From Candidatus Thalassospirochaeta sargassi (GTDB lineage: Bacteria > Spirochaetota > Spirochaetia > UBA9216): DNA of 64,000 bases. A model generated the notes under the pieces. It did not search any database, was not told the origin of the DNA, and worked only from the letters and a program-made list of their open reading frames with translations. The stretch's first letter is position 1; each line of letters begins with the position of its first letter. The translations under genes were made by a program, and so were the position numbers. Of the stretch, positions 1 to 8,171 are shown in pieces. The stretch is from the NCBI GenBank assembly GCA_028532855.1, contig JAQQAL010000011.1, forward strand, positions 248,001 through 312,000. Reading direction: 5' to 3'.

Positions 1-1
1 A

Positions 2-427
2 CTGAAACTCGGTCTGGATCAGAGCAGGAGCATTATTCTGAAAACCCTTGAGGCTAATGAGGCCAAGGGGCGGAGAAAATATCTTCGAATCGATTGCTGG
101 CAGCTTCCTAATACCGAACTGAATATGAAATTCGGTGATGAGCTATGCAGCGGAAGAATTCGGGATATCAGCTCAGTTGGTCTGGCTTTCATGTTTGATA
201 AGGAAAGGGTTCTGGAAAAACATACAATGCTGAAAGATATTCAGCTTAAATTACGCGGAAAGATTGCGAGAGTTTCGGGTCCTGTAATAGGAGAGCGGGA
301 AACACCTGAGGGTACAATATATGTAATTCTGTTCAATCAGGATACAGACAGTGCTACAAGAAGCAGAATACACAGCTTCATGTATGAAACCCTTCAGGAA
401 GAAATAAACAGAATAATGCTGCGCTGA
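2..427 (+). CDS. PilZ domain protein, 5' end cut by window
   Basis: C-terminal part of a PilZ-domain c-di-GMP receptor. The frame is open from base 2, well upstream of the first ATG in the ORF track (125), and the upstream part encodes GRRKYLRIDC, which holds the RxxxR half of the PilZ ligand motif. The second half, DISSVG (D/NxSxxG), follows about 30 residues later, so both c-di-GMP contacts are present. The true N-terminus lies outside the window, so any upstream domain is unknown. The stop codon overlaps the ATG of the next gene (TGATG), which suggests translational coupling to the ABC exporter. Family call is firm; the output it controls is not visible. Confidence 0.85.
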   Translation: MKLGLDQSRSIILKTLEANEAKGRRKYLRIDCWQLPNTELNMKFGDELCSGRIRDISSVGLAFMFDKERVLEKHTMLKDIQLKLRGKIARVSGPVIGERETPEGTIYVILFNQDTDSATRSRIHSFMYETLQEEINRIMLR

Positions 428-2172
428 TGTTGAAAGAATACCGAAGACTCCTGCCCTGGTTCAGGAAATATCTGCCCATGTATATCCCCGGGATAATTTG
501 TCTGCTTGTTACAGATGCAGGCCTGCTGTATATTCCACGTCTCACGAAAGAGGCTATCGATATTGTTGCGGCTGGCTCACCGGATCTGCAGCTTGTGCTG
601 AGACTCTGCCTGTTGATGACGGGAATTGCCCTGCTGGTGACAATAGGACGTTTCGGATGGCGGTATTTTATTACCGGCAGTGCACGCAGGATAGAGAGCG
701 GCCTGCGGAGTGCTCTTTTTCAGCATATTCTTGGATTGCAGCCAGATTTTTTTGAAAAACGCAAAACGGGCGATATAATGGCCCGCTTCACGAACGATAT
801 GCGCGCGATACGTATGGCCTGCGGAATGGCCGTTGTGTCGCTTGTCGACGGCGTATTCATGGCCGCCTTCATTCTTGTTATTTTATTTGTAAACTATCCC
901 GCCCTCGCGGGATGGATAATAATCCCTCTGCCGGTTCTTGCCGTTCTTGTCCTGGGTATGGGCCGGATGCTCGGCAGGCGGACAAAGCGCGTCCAGGAGA
1001 GCTTTGCCTCGCTGAGTTCGATTGTTCAGGAGACCTTTTCGGGTATCCGGGTCTTCAAGACGCTGTCCCGTGAAAGCTATGCGGTAGATAAATTCTCGGA
1101 GTCGAATGACGAATACATACGTCGTTCAATGTCGCTGGTCAGGATATGGGGTTTGTTTTTTCCTCTTATAAATTTTCTTGCTGGCTGTACAACCCTGCTC
1201 CTGCTCTGGTTCGGCGGACTTCAGGTTATTGACGGAGTGATAACCCCGGGCGATTTTGCAGCCGTCCTGAGCTATCTAAACCTCCTTGTCTGGCCGATGA
1301 TGGGTGCCGGATTCACGATCAACTGGCTTGAGCGGGGTGCCGCATCGCTGTCCCGTGTTGGAGAGCTCCTGGATGCTGAGTCGGATATAAAAACTGAAAA
1401 CACTTATGGTCAGCCTGATGAGGAGCCCAGGGGCGGACTTGAGGTTAGAAATCTGGAGTTCTGCTGGCCGGAATCTACGGAGCCTGTGCTTGAGGGTATA
1501 AGTTTCAGCCTGCCTCGAGGCTCCACCCTCGGCATTTTCGGCCGGACCGGATCGGGGAAAAGCAGTCTGGTGAACCTGATCCCGAGGCTCTATGATCCGC
1601 CTCCTGAGACGATTTTTATCGGCGGCCGCGATATCAGAAGCTTTGACCTGAAAAAACTGCGCGGCGCTGTAGGTCTTGTTCCGCAGGAGAGCTTCCTTTT
1701 TTCGGAAACGATAAAAGAGAATATCAGTTTTGCCGCGGATGGTGCCCCGGACGAAAAAATAATGGATGCGGCGGAGTTTTCAACTATAGCACGCGACCTT
1801 AATGAGTTCCCCTTCGGCTGGGATACGATGGTCGGCGAGCGCGGACACAGCCTCAGCGGGGGGCAAAAGCAGCGTATTGCTGTTTCAAGGGCCTATCTGA
1901 CGGACCCGGAGATCATTATCTTCGACGACTGTCTCTCCGCTGTGGATGCTGAAACCGAATCGAATATTCTGAATCAGTTTATAAAAAAGCGGGCAGGACG
2001 GACCTCTATCATTATCTCAAACCGGACAGCGTCTCTGGCCTCCGCCGATTTAATAATTGTCCTTGAAGACGGAAGAATAAGCGCAAGGGGTACTCACTCC
2101 GAACTGATTGAGCAGAAGGGACTTTACCGCAGCATCTACAGACTGCAGCAGGTGGAACATGAACGAAGATAA
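427..2172 (+). CDS. ABC exporter half-transporter, degenerate-site subunit
   Basis: Membrane-embedded half-transporter (581 aa) of the type IV/B exporter fold: six predicted membrane helices in about residues 15-320, then a nucleotide-binding domain. Walker A is GRTGSGKSS, the Q-loop VPQESF and the signature LSGGQKQR. Walker B ends FDD, so the catalytic Glu is Asp (about residue 501), and the H-loop His is Asn (ISNRTAS, about 532). Such replacements mark the degenerate-site subunit of heterodimeric exporters of the TM287/288 and BmrCD kind. It overlaps the next half-transporter by 14 bp, which supports a heterodimer. The substrate (lipid, drug or peptide) cannot be read from the sequence. Confidence 0.9.
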   Translation: MLKEYRRLLPWFRKYLPMYIPGIICLLVTDAGLLYIPRLTKEAIDIVAAGSPDLQLVLRLCLLMTGIALLVTIGRFGWRYFITGSARRIESGLRSALFQHILGLQPDFFEKRKTGDIMARFTNDMRAIRMACGMAVVSLVDGVFMAAFILVILFVNYPALAGWIIIPLPVLAVLVLGMGRMLGRRTKRVQESFASLSSIVQETFSGIRVFKTLSRESYAVDKFSESNDEYIRRSMSLVRIWGLFFPLINFLAGCTTLLLLWFGGLQVIDGVITPGDFAAVLSYLNLLVWPMMGAGFTINWLERGAASLSRVGELLDAESDIKTENTYGQPDEEPRGGLEVRNLEFCWPESTEPVLEGISFSLPRGSTLGIFGRTGSGKSSLVNLIPRLYDPPPETIFIGGRDIRSFDLKKLRGAVGLVPQESFLFSETIKENISFAADGAPDEKIMDAAEFSTIARDLNEFPFGWDTMVGERGHSLSGGQKQRIAVSRAYLTDPEIIIFDDCLSAVDAETESNILNQFIKKRAGRTSIIISNRTASLASADLIIVLEDGRISARGTHSELIEQKGLYRSIYRLQQVEHERR

Positions 2173-3922
2173 AATTGTAAAGAGCTTTGACCCTGCCGTA
2201 ATGCGACGCCTCGTCGGCTATCTTAAGCCCTACAGGATTCAAACCCTTATTGCCTCAGCAGCCCTGCTCCTGCTGATTGCATCCGAGCTGCTGGTTCCTG
2301 TGATAATTCAGCACGCTGTTGATAATCATATCATGACGGAGATTGTTTCAATCGACGGGCTCAGGCGCGACAGCCTGATTCTGCTGCTCCTTCTTGTAGG
2401 CGGGCTTGCTGCATCCTTTGTGCAGGTATACCTGATGTCGGTAGCTGGGCAGGGCATAATGAAAAATCTCCGCGTACAGCTGCTTGAGCACACGGCCGGA
2501 CAGTCTCTGGCCTTTCTCGGCAGCTGTCCGGTAGGCAGTCTTGTCACCAGAATAACCAATGATGTTGAGACAATCAGCGAATTGTTTTCTTCAGTGATCA
2601 TGACGCTTATAAAGAATTTTCTGGTAATGATCGGTGTAATAGGTGTTCTGTTTGTTCTCAATGTTCGCCTGGGGACCGTTGCTGTAATCACTCTTCCTCC
2701 CGTTATTATTATAACGCTTATCTTCCGGAAAAGAGCCCGTAATGCCTACAGGAGGGTCCGGGAGAAAATATCCGCCGTAAACTCGTTTCTGTCGGAGCGT
2801 GTCTCCGGTATGAAGGTTGTGAAGATTTTTGCCCGCGAGACAGAGGTAAACAGGCTGTTTGGAAAGCGAAACGGCGAGCTGCTTGCAGCCGACTTTTCAG
2901 AGATGTATGTTTTTGCGGTGTTCAGGCCGCTGATAAGCTTCATGAGTACGTTTTCGCTCGCCGCCGTCATTTACTTCGGCGCGGGGCTTAATTCCCGCGG
3001 AGCGGTAAGCCTTGGGGTGCTTATTGCGTTCCTTGATCTTGTGCGGAAGTTTTTCCGGCCGCTGCAGCAGATTTCGGAGCAGTTCACCGTTATGCAATCC
3101 GCAATTGCAGGCGGTGAGAGGATTTTTGATCTCCTTGATACCGAAGACCGTATTCCCGACTGCGGCGGAGAATGCCGGGATCTTGATATTGCAGACGGGG
3201 TTTCGCTGAGTTTTGAGGATGTGAAGTTTTCCTACAAGGAAGGTGATCCGGTTCTTAGAGGCGTAAGCTTCGAGGCTGCCGCAGGTGAGACTGTGGCTAT
3301 TGCGGGCTACACCGGTTCGGGTAAATCCACAATAGCAAACCTTGCGGCCCGTTTCTGGGATGCTGACGAGGGGCGGATACTTATTTCGGGAATTGAATCC
3401 CGCAATCTGCCCCTGCAGCTTCTGCGGCGAACCGTACAGGCCGTACAGCAGGATGTTTTTCTTTTTTCAGGGAGTATACGTGAAAATATTGCCCTCGGCA
3501 GGGAATTTACTGACCAGCAGCTGCTTTCTGCGGCAGAAACCTCTATGCTCAGACCTGTACTCGATAATATTGACGGTGGCCTGGATTATCAGCTGACCGA
3601 GGGCGGAACAAACCTCTCCGGCGGACAGCGCCAGCTCATAGCCTTTACAAGGGTTATTGCCCATGATCCGCCGGTGCTTATTCTTGATGAGGCTACCGCG
3701 AGTATTGATACCGAGACTGAAAAACTGATCCAGGCGGGTCTGAAAAACCTTCTGGAAAACAGGACTGCGATAGTAATCGCCCACCGCCTTTCCACCATAC
3801 GCGATGCCGATCGTATTCTCGTTCTGAGTTCAGGGAAGATAATAGAAAGCGGGACCCACCGGCAGCTTCTTGATGCCGACGGCTTTTACAGCAACCTGTA
3901 TAATCTGCAATTCGGGCTTTAA
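2159..3922 (+). CDS. ABC exporter half-transporter, catalytically intact subunit
   Basis: Partner of the preceding gene (587 aa): N-terminal six-helix exporter domain followed by an NBD with all canonical elements, namely Walker A GYTGSGKST, Q-loop VQQDVF, signature LSGGQRQ, Walker B LILDEATAS and H-loop AIVIAHRLST. The ORF track starts at 2108, but the ATG at 2159 is preceded by an AGGTGG ribosome site and gives the usual N-terminus (MNEDKIVK). With the degenerate first subunit it should form an asymmetric ATP-driven exporter. Its stop overlaps by a few bases the stop of the convergent PAS gene. Substrate unknown. Confidence 0.92.
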   Translation: MNEDKIVKSFDPAVMRRLVGYLKPYRIQTLIASAALLLLIASELLVPVIIQHAVDNHIMTEIVSIDGLRRDSLILLLLLVGGLAASFVQVYLMSVAGQGIMKNLRVQLLEHTAGQSLAFLGSCPVGSLVTRITNDVETISELFSSVIMTLIKNFLVMIGVIGVLFVLNVRLGTVAVITLPPVIIITLIFRKRARNAYRRVREKISAVNSFLSERVSGMKVVKIFARETEVNRLFGKRNGELLAADFSEMYVFAVFRPLISFMSTFSLAAVIYFGAGLNSRGAVSLGVLIAFLDLVRKFFRPLQQISEQFTVMQSAIAGGERIFDLLDTEDRIPDCGGECRDLDIADGVSLSFEDVKFSYKEGDPVLRGVSFEAAAGETVAIAGYTGSGKSTIANLAARFWDADEGRILISGIESRNLPLQLLRRTVQAVQQDVFLFSGSIRENIALGREFTDQQLLSAAETSMLRPVLDNIDGGLDYQLTEGGTNLSGGQRQLIAFTRVIAHDPPVLILDEATASIDTETEKLIQAGLKNLLENRTAIVIAHRLSTIRDADRILVLSSGKIIESGTHRQLLDADGFYSNLYNLQFGL

Positions 3923-4617
3923 ACTTTTCCTGTCTCAGGCTGTCGCAGAACTGCTACGTAGCTTATCTCATTTTCAGAATTATATATTGGAACCCAGCGG
4001 GTTCTTATGCCCTTCTTGACGGTTTCGACGGGACGGTGTTTTTTCTCCAGTTTTGAAAGAATTGTACTTATTTCATAACCGTCCGAAAACATAGCATGTT
4101 TTTTGTCTACTATTGCTGATCTGACGGTGTTCTCACTTTCCAGCCAGCCGCGGCTTGCATGAATTACGCATCCGGTTACGTCAATAATCAGTATTGCTTC
4201 CCCGATGTTCTGGCATAACAGTTCGGCCGTCTGTGACAGGGCGCTTATCTTCCGGCCGCGTTTTTCGCTGACTTCGTCAATCTGCCGGTATAGCTCGTGA
4301 AGCCTGCTGCCCGTTTCGCCGAGTCTCAGAAGCCCCTGCTTCGTCGATGCCGGATTCAGCCGGTTCTGTTTGATCAATTTTTCAAGGTCCTTTTTAATAT
4401 TCCGGCTTCTGAGTAGAACAATCCCGAAGGCGGCGGCGGTTATGCAGGTTAAAATTATTCCCGCAAAGAGAATTTTCTCGGCCTGGAAGCGCAGTGATTC
4501 GGTATCCGGCTGCCCGGGCGCAGTCATTAGCATATAGGCCGAAATTGCAACTGAAAACACCGCCGCAGCTGATATTATAAGCAGTAAAACAGCAACCGAT
4601 CTCCGTATTAAAAGCAT
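3919..4617 (-). CDS. membrane-anchored PAS-like protein downstream of ktrA
   Basis: 232 aa with two N-terminal membrane helices (about residues 7-32 and 48-68) flanking a short outside loop, then a coiled-coil-like linker and a PAS-like fold from about residue 130 (AILIIDVTGCVIHAS... through WVPIYNSENEISYVAVLR). There is no kinase, GGDEF or other output domain, so it is a sensor or adaptor rather than an enzyme. It lies 2 bp downstream of ktrA, in the same minus-strand operon as ktrB-ktrA, and may tune K+ uptake or sense the membrane state. That role is inference from position only; the PAS call is moderate. Confidence 0.6.
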   Translation of the reverse strand: MLLIRRSVAVLLLIISAAAVFSVAISAYMLMTAPGQPDTESLRFQAEKILFAGIILTCITAAAFGIVLLRSRNIKKDLEKLIKQNRLNPASTKQGLLRLGETGSRLHELYRQIDEVSEKRGRKISALSQTAELLCQNIGEAILIIDVTGCVIHASRGWLESENTVRSAIVDKKHAMFSDGYEISTILSKLEKKHRPVETVKKGIRTRWVPIYNSENEISYVAVLRQPETGKV

Positions 4618-4619
4618 TC

Positions 4620-5309
4620 TCAGATCCCCTTCAGCTGTTCAATATCATCGTTGCGCCCTATTACCACAAGAATATCCCCATGCTCAAAGACGGTCTCTGC
4701 ATCAGGGAAGACAACATGTTCGTGTGATACGGGGTTGCCTTCTTCGTCGACTGAGATGCTCTCACGTTTAATAGCGGAGATATTCAGTTTCATTTTACCT
4801 GGAAGATCAACCTCGGCTGCGCTCTGTCCTTCAAAGCCGGCGGGCAGAAAAATTTCTGCAATGCTTATTTCCATGGTTATGGGGACGCTGTCGAGAATAT
4901 CGGGCGACAGAATTTTCTCGGCAAGCTGCCGTCCTGCGTTTTTCTCGATGTCAAGGATGCTGTTTGCGCCTACCTGTTTCAAAACCCTGTGGTGAAGCTC
5001 TGTGGCCGCACGGGCGATGATATAGGGTACTCCTGCCTTTTTCAGAAGGGCGGTTGTAAGAATGTTCGCCTCAATATTGTCGCCGATGGCAATGACGGCC
5101 ATATCTACATCATCCATAGGCAGGCTGGAAAGCTGCAGTTCGTCTGTAGAGTCCAGAAGAACCGCCTGAGCCACCTGATCCTTTATTTTTTCGATTAAAT
5201 CGGCCCTGTTGTCTACTGCTATAACCCTGGCTCCCCTTGCTGAGAGTTCGAGGCAGGTCTCCATTCCGAATGTGCCGAGACCTAATACAAGAAATACGCT
5301 GTCGTTCAT
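4620..5309 (-). CDS. ktrA: KtrA/TrkA-type K+ channel regulator (RCK)
   Basis: Cytoplasmic gating ring subunit of a Ktr potassium uptake system, 229 aa, the standard KtrA length. RCK_N Rossmann domain (about residues 4-120) with GLGTFG nucleotide loop and an acidic residue at the end of the second strand (AVDNR), which favours NAD(H)/ATP/ADP binding; RCK_C domain (about 140-229) typical of c-di-AMP binding in KtrA, although the c-di-AMP residues cannot be confirmed by eye. It sits 4 bp downstream of the channel gene ktrB. Together they form the K+ (often Na+-dependent) channel complex. Confidence 0.92.
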   Translation of the reverse strand: MNDSVFLVLGLGTFGMETCLELSARGARVIAVDNRADLIEKIKDQVAQAVLLDSTDELQLSSLPMDDVDMAVIAIGDNIEANILTTALLKKAGVPYIIARAATELHHRVLKQVGANSILDIEKNAGRQLAEKILSPDILDSVPITMEISIAEIFLPAGFEGQSAAEVDLPGKMKLNISAIKRESISVDEEGNPVSHEHVVFPDAETVFEHGDILVVIGRNDDIEQLKGI

Positions 5310-5313
5310 ATAA

Positions 5314-7011
5314 TCATCCTATTAAAATATCACCCTGGGGATACCTGACCCCGGATTCGCTTCTGCCGGAGAATGTCGACAGAATAGTCAGCGGACCGAG
5401 ACGGCCGTTGAACATCAGAAAAATTATTACCACCTTACCGAAGCTGTTCAATTTTGCAGTCATTCCGGTTGAAAGCCCAACGGTTCCGAAGGCGGAGACC
5501 GCTTCAAACAGTATATCACGCAGCGGGGCGTTGTGGGTAAGGGCGAGGGCTGTCGAGCCTGCTAAAACAGCGGTGACACCATAGAAAAAAACTGCAAAGG
5601 CACGTAAAACCCTGCGCTCGGAGAGCTGGTGTCTGTAAAGGGTAACCCTTGGTGAGTTCAGGGCTATGCATTTGAGATATGCCGCTATGACGGCTGTTGT
5701 ATTTATCTTTATTCCGCCGGCAGTACTGCCTGATGCTGCGCCTATGAACATGAAAAAGCACATTATCAGGATGGTTCCTGTTGAAAATCCTGAGAAGCCT
5801 ATTGAATTGAATCCGGCGGTCCTTAAGGTAACCGATTGGAAAAAGGCTGCAATATACTGTGTCGGAGTGGAATAACTGCGAAGGCTGCCGCCGTGTTCAG
5901 ATGCATAGAAAAAGAAAAATCCGAGCAGAAGCAGTACTGCGGTCCAGCTTAGTACTATGCGGGTATTTATATTGAGTTTTCTCACCTTAGAGGATGGGTT
6001 GAAAAAGGCCGCCAGGTTGAATATGACCGCGAAACTCAAGCCGCCGAGGATGATTAATGCGCTTACGGTAAATATAATCAGCGGCCGGGATACAAAGCCT
6101 TCAAGGCTGTCGGAAAACAGTGAAAATCCGGCGTTACAGAAAGCTGAAATAGAATGGAACACAGCATTAAAAATTGTTCTGCCGCTGAAGCCTGATTCAC
6201 GGCCGAAACCTGTAAACAGCAGCAGTGCACCAGCGGCTTCTATCGAAAATGTAAGATAAATAATCTTTTTCAGGGTTGTTGTTATTCCAGATATATCTGT
6301 GTCGCTGATTACGAATGACAGTCTCTGCTTTTCTGCCAGTGTAGCCTTGCGGCGGAGGATGAACATGGAAAAATACGTCATTATCATTATACCCAGACCG
6401 CCTGTCTGTATAAGGGCAAGAATGATGATTTTACCTGTCAGGCTGAAGACCGCGGCGGTATCAACTACAATAAGTCCGGTTACGCATACGGCTGAGGTTG
6501 CAGTAAACCAGGCGTCCAGGAAGCGAAGACCCCTGCCGTCGGCTGTGGCCGGAGGAAGCATCAGCAGCAGGGTTCCAATGGTTATAATCGCCATAAAACT
6601 GGAGATTATTGATAGCGCCGGACGATCATTGAGCCTGTGCAGTGCCTGCTCAAGTGATTTTACCTCTTCAAACATGCGGTAAAGCAGAAAGAGGCTTCGT
6701 AATACCTTTGCAACCAGGCTGAAGTATCTGCTGCCGTCGCCGGGGGTGCTGATGAAGTCGGCAGTAATCATGTAGCCCAGGATTATAAGATAAACTGAAG
6801 CGAAGATTATCAGGGGGATGTTCCGGAGAAAAAACTGCCGCTTGTAATCAGCGGTTCTAAGGCCTCTGATTATTTCCACGGTTATTATTGCCAGAATAAG
6901 CAGATCAATTATTCTCATGATTAAAGTCGGTATTGCAGCGGAAGCGGAATTAAAGACCAGAGTAAGTATGCTCAGAAAAAATGTAATGATTAAGATGCTG
7001 TTTTTTTTCAT
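5314..7011 (-). CDS. ktrB: KtrB/TrkH-type K+ transporter with N-terminal membrane extension
   Basis: Pore subunit of a Ktr/Trk K+ transporter. Four P-loops are visible: TATSAVCVTGL, HSISAFCNAGF, VTLRTAGFNS and AFGTVGLSTG, each with the filter glycine. The intramembrane gate region of small residues (GAASGSTAGGIK) is present. KtrB proteins are usually about 440-460 aa; this one is about 565, because some 140 extra residues with several hydrophobic segments precede the first canonical pore unit. The ORF track begins at a TTG (7050); the ATG at 7011 (MKKNSIL) looks more natural, but neither start has a strong ribosome site. Forms an operon with ktrA and a PAS protein. Confidence 0.9.
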   Translation of the reverse strand: MKKNSILIITFFLSILTLVFNSASAAIPTLIMRIIDLLILAIITVEIIRGLRTADYKRQFFLRNIPLIIFASVYLIILGYMITADFISTPGDGSRYFSLVAKVLRSLFLLYRMFEEVKSLEQALHRLNDRPALSIISSFMAIITIGTLLLMLPPATADGRGLRFLDAWFTATSAVCVTGLIVVDTAAVFSLTGKIIILALIQTGGLGIMIMTYFSMFILRRKATLAEKQRLSFVISDTDISGITTTLKKIIYLTFSIEAAGALLLFTGFGRESGFSGRTIFNAVFHSISAFCNAGFSLFSDSLEGFVSRPLIIFTVSALIILGGLSFAVIFNLAAFFNPSSKVRKLNINTRIVLSWTAVLLLLGFFFFYASEHGGSLRSYSTPTQYIAAFFQSVTLRTAGFNSIGFSGFSTGTILIMCFFMFIGAASGSTAGGIKINTTAVIAAYLKCIALNSPRVTLYRHQLSERRVLRAFAVFFYGVTAVLAGSTALALTHNAPLRDILFEAVSAFGTVGLSTGMTAKLNSFGKVVIIFLMFNGRLGPLTILSTFSGRSESGVRYPQGDILIG

Positions 7012-7099
7012 CAGTTGATAAACTATAGCCTGAATATTCCTGCGCGGCAATGGGCGGCAGGGTCTTGGTTGAGGGCGGTTTTTACGATATCATCAGGCT

Positions 7100-7711
7100 A
7101 TGCTGATTCCTGACGGATGCTCTGCTTTTGAACTTTTAATAAAAAGATCGCGTTTTATATCTGAGACCGCACCTGTCTCCTCGCCCGAGGCAGCCCGTGA
7201 GCTGTTGAAAAACAAGAAACTTGAGCATCCCGATGCTGCACATGTTGTTCACGCTTTCATTGCCGGGGATGATCGTCAGTATATGGGTATGAGCGACGAT
7301 GGAGAGCCCTCAGGCACGTCCGGTAAGCCGACGCTTGAGGTCCTGAAAGGACGGGGTATTACAAACATCCTGCTGACCACGGTAAGATATTTCGGCGGAA
7401 CCAAACTCGGCACCGGAGGTCTTGTAAAAGCATATTCAGAGGCGGCTGCGGGCGCTCTGGATAAGCTTTCAACGCGGGAGCTGATAAAATACAGGGAATT
7501 TCAGATTACAGCAGACTATCATTTTTATCAGCCGCTGAAGACCATAATACTTGAACATGAATGCAGGATTGAGGATGAAAATTTCGGTATCGGGGTTGAT
7601 CTTGGAGGCTTTGTTCCTGTTGACAAAGCCGACGCGCTGGAGGCTGCCGTAATTGACGCCAGTTCGGGCCGGGCAGAAATTATTATTTCTTCCGATATAT
7701 CTCAAGTCTGA
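7100..7711 (+). CDS. yigZ: YigZ/IMPACT family protein (UPF0029)
   Basis: 203-aa member of the YigZ/IMPACT family. Diagnostic blocks are SDDGEPSGTSGKPTLEVL and VRYFGGTKLGTGGLVKAYS in the N-terminal domain (about residues 20-125); the C-terminal ferredoxin-like domain (about 140-203) is also present. Eukaryotic IMPACT proteins regulate Gcn2 and translation; the bacterial role is not established. It stands alone on the plus strand and its 3' end overlaps the convergent folA by 29 bp, so transcription through this junction gives mutual antisense. Confidence 0.93.
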   Translation: MLIPDGCSAFELLIKRSRFISETAPVSSPEAARELLKNKKLEHPDAAHVVHAFIAGDDRQYMGMSDDGEPSGTSGKPTLEVLKGRGITNILLTTVRYFGGTKLGTGGLVKAYSEAAAGALDKLSTRELIKYREFQITADYHFYQPLKTIILEHECRIEDENFGIGVDLGGFVPVDKADALEAAVIDASSGRAEIIISSDISQV

Positions 7712-8171
7712 AGCCCGGAAAATCCTCTTCGGAGTCCAGAATCCAGTCGGTGTTGCTGATTCCCGGGAAGAACGTGTCTCCCTCAAAATCACCGGGAATC
7801 CTCGAAAGATAGAGTTTCGATGCCCCCCTGATTGCCTGGGCGTATATGCTTGCGCCGCCGGCGATGAATATTTCTTTTTCAGGCTGACGGCCGGCTGTTT
7901 CTATGGCGGCTTCAATTGAAGGAACCGCTATAAGATTATTAGAGCTGTTTGCACGACTGAATTCCCGATGCGCAGATGTAACAACAATTGTGGTTCTTCC
8001 GGGGAGAGGGCGGCCGATTGATTCAAAGGTCTTTCTCCCCATTATAATAAAATTATCAAGGGTAAGGCGTTTAAACAGTTTAAGATCTTCAGGTACATGC
8101 CACGGCATGCGGTTATCTTTGCCTATTACGAGATTATCCGAAACGGCGGCGATAAGACTGTAGTTGCTCAA
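7683..8171 (-). CDS. folA: dihydrofolate reductase
   Basis: NADPH-dependent reduction of dihydrofolate to tetrahydrofolate, the partner reaction of ThyA encoded two genes upstream. The sequence shows the N-terminal strand SLIAAVSDNLVIG, the Met20-loop MPWHVPEDLKLF, which contains the catalytic acidic residue, and MGRKTFESIG for NADPH binding. The ORF track starts at 8195, but a TTG at 8171 follows GGAGAGG with a 7-nt spacer and overlaps the preceding stop as TTGA, giving a normal 162-aa DHFR. The 3' end overlaps convergent yigZ. Confidence 0.95.
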   Translation of the reverse strand: MSNYSLIAAVSDNLVIGKDNRMPWHVPEDLKLFKRLTLDNFIIMGRKTFESIGRPLPGRTTIVVTSAHREFSRANSSNNLIAVPSIEAAIETAGRQPEKEIFIAGGASIYAQAIRGASKLYLSRIPGDFEGDTFFPGISNTDWILDSEEDFPGFRLEIYRKK

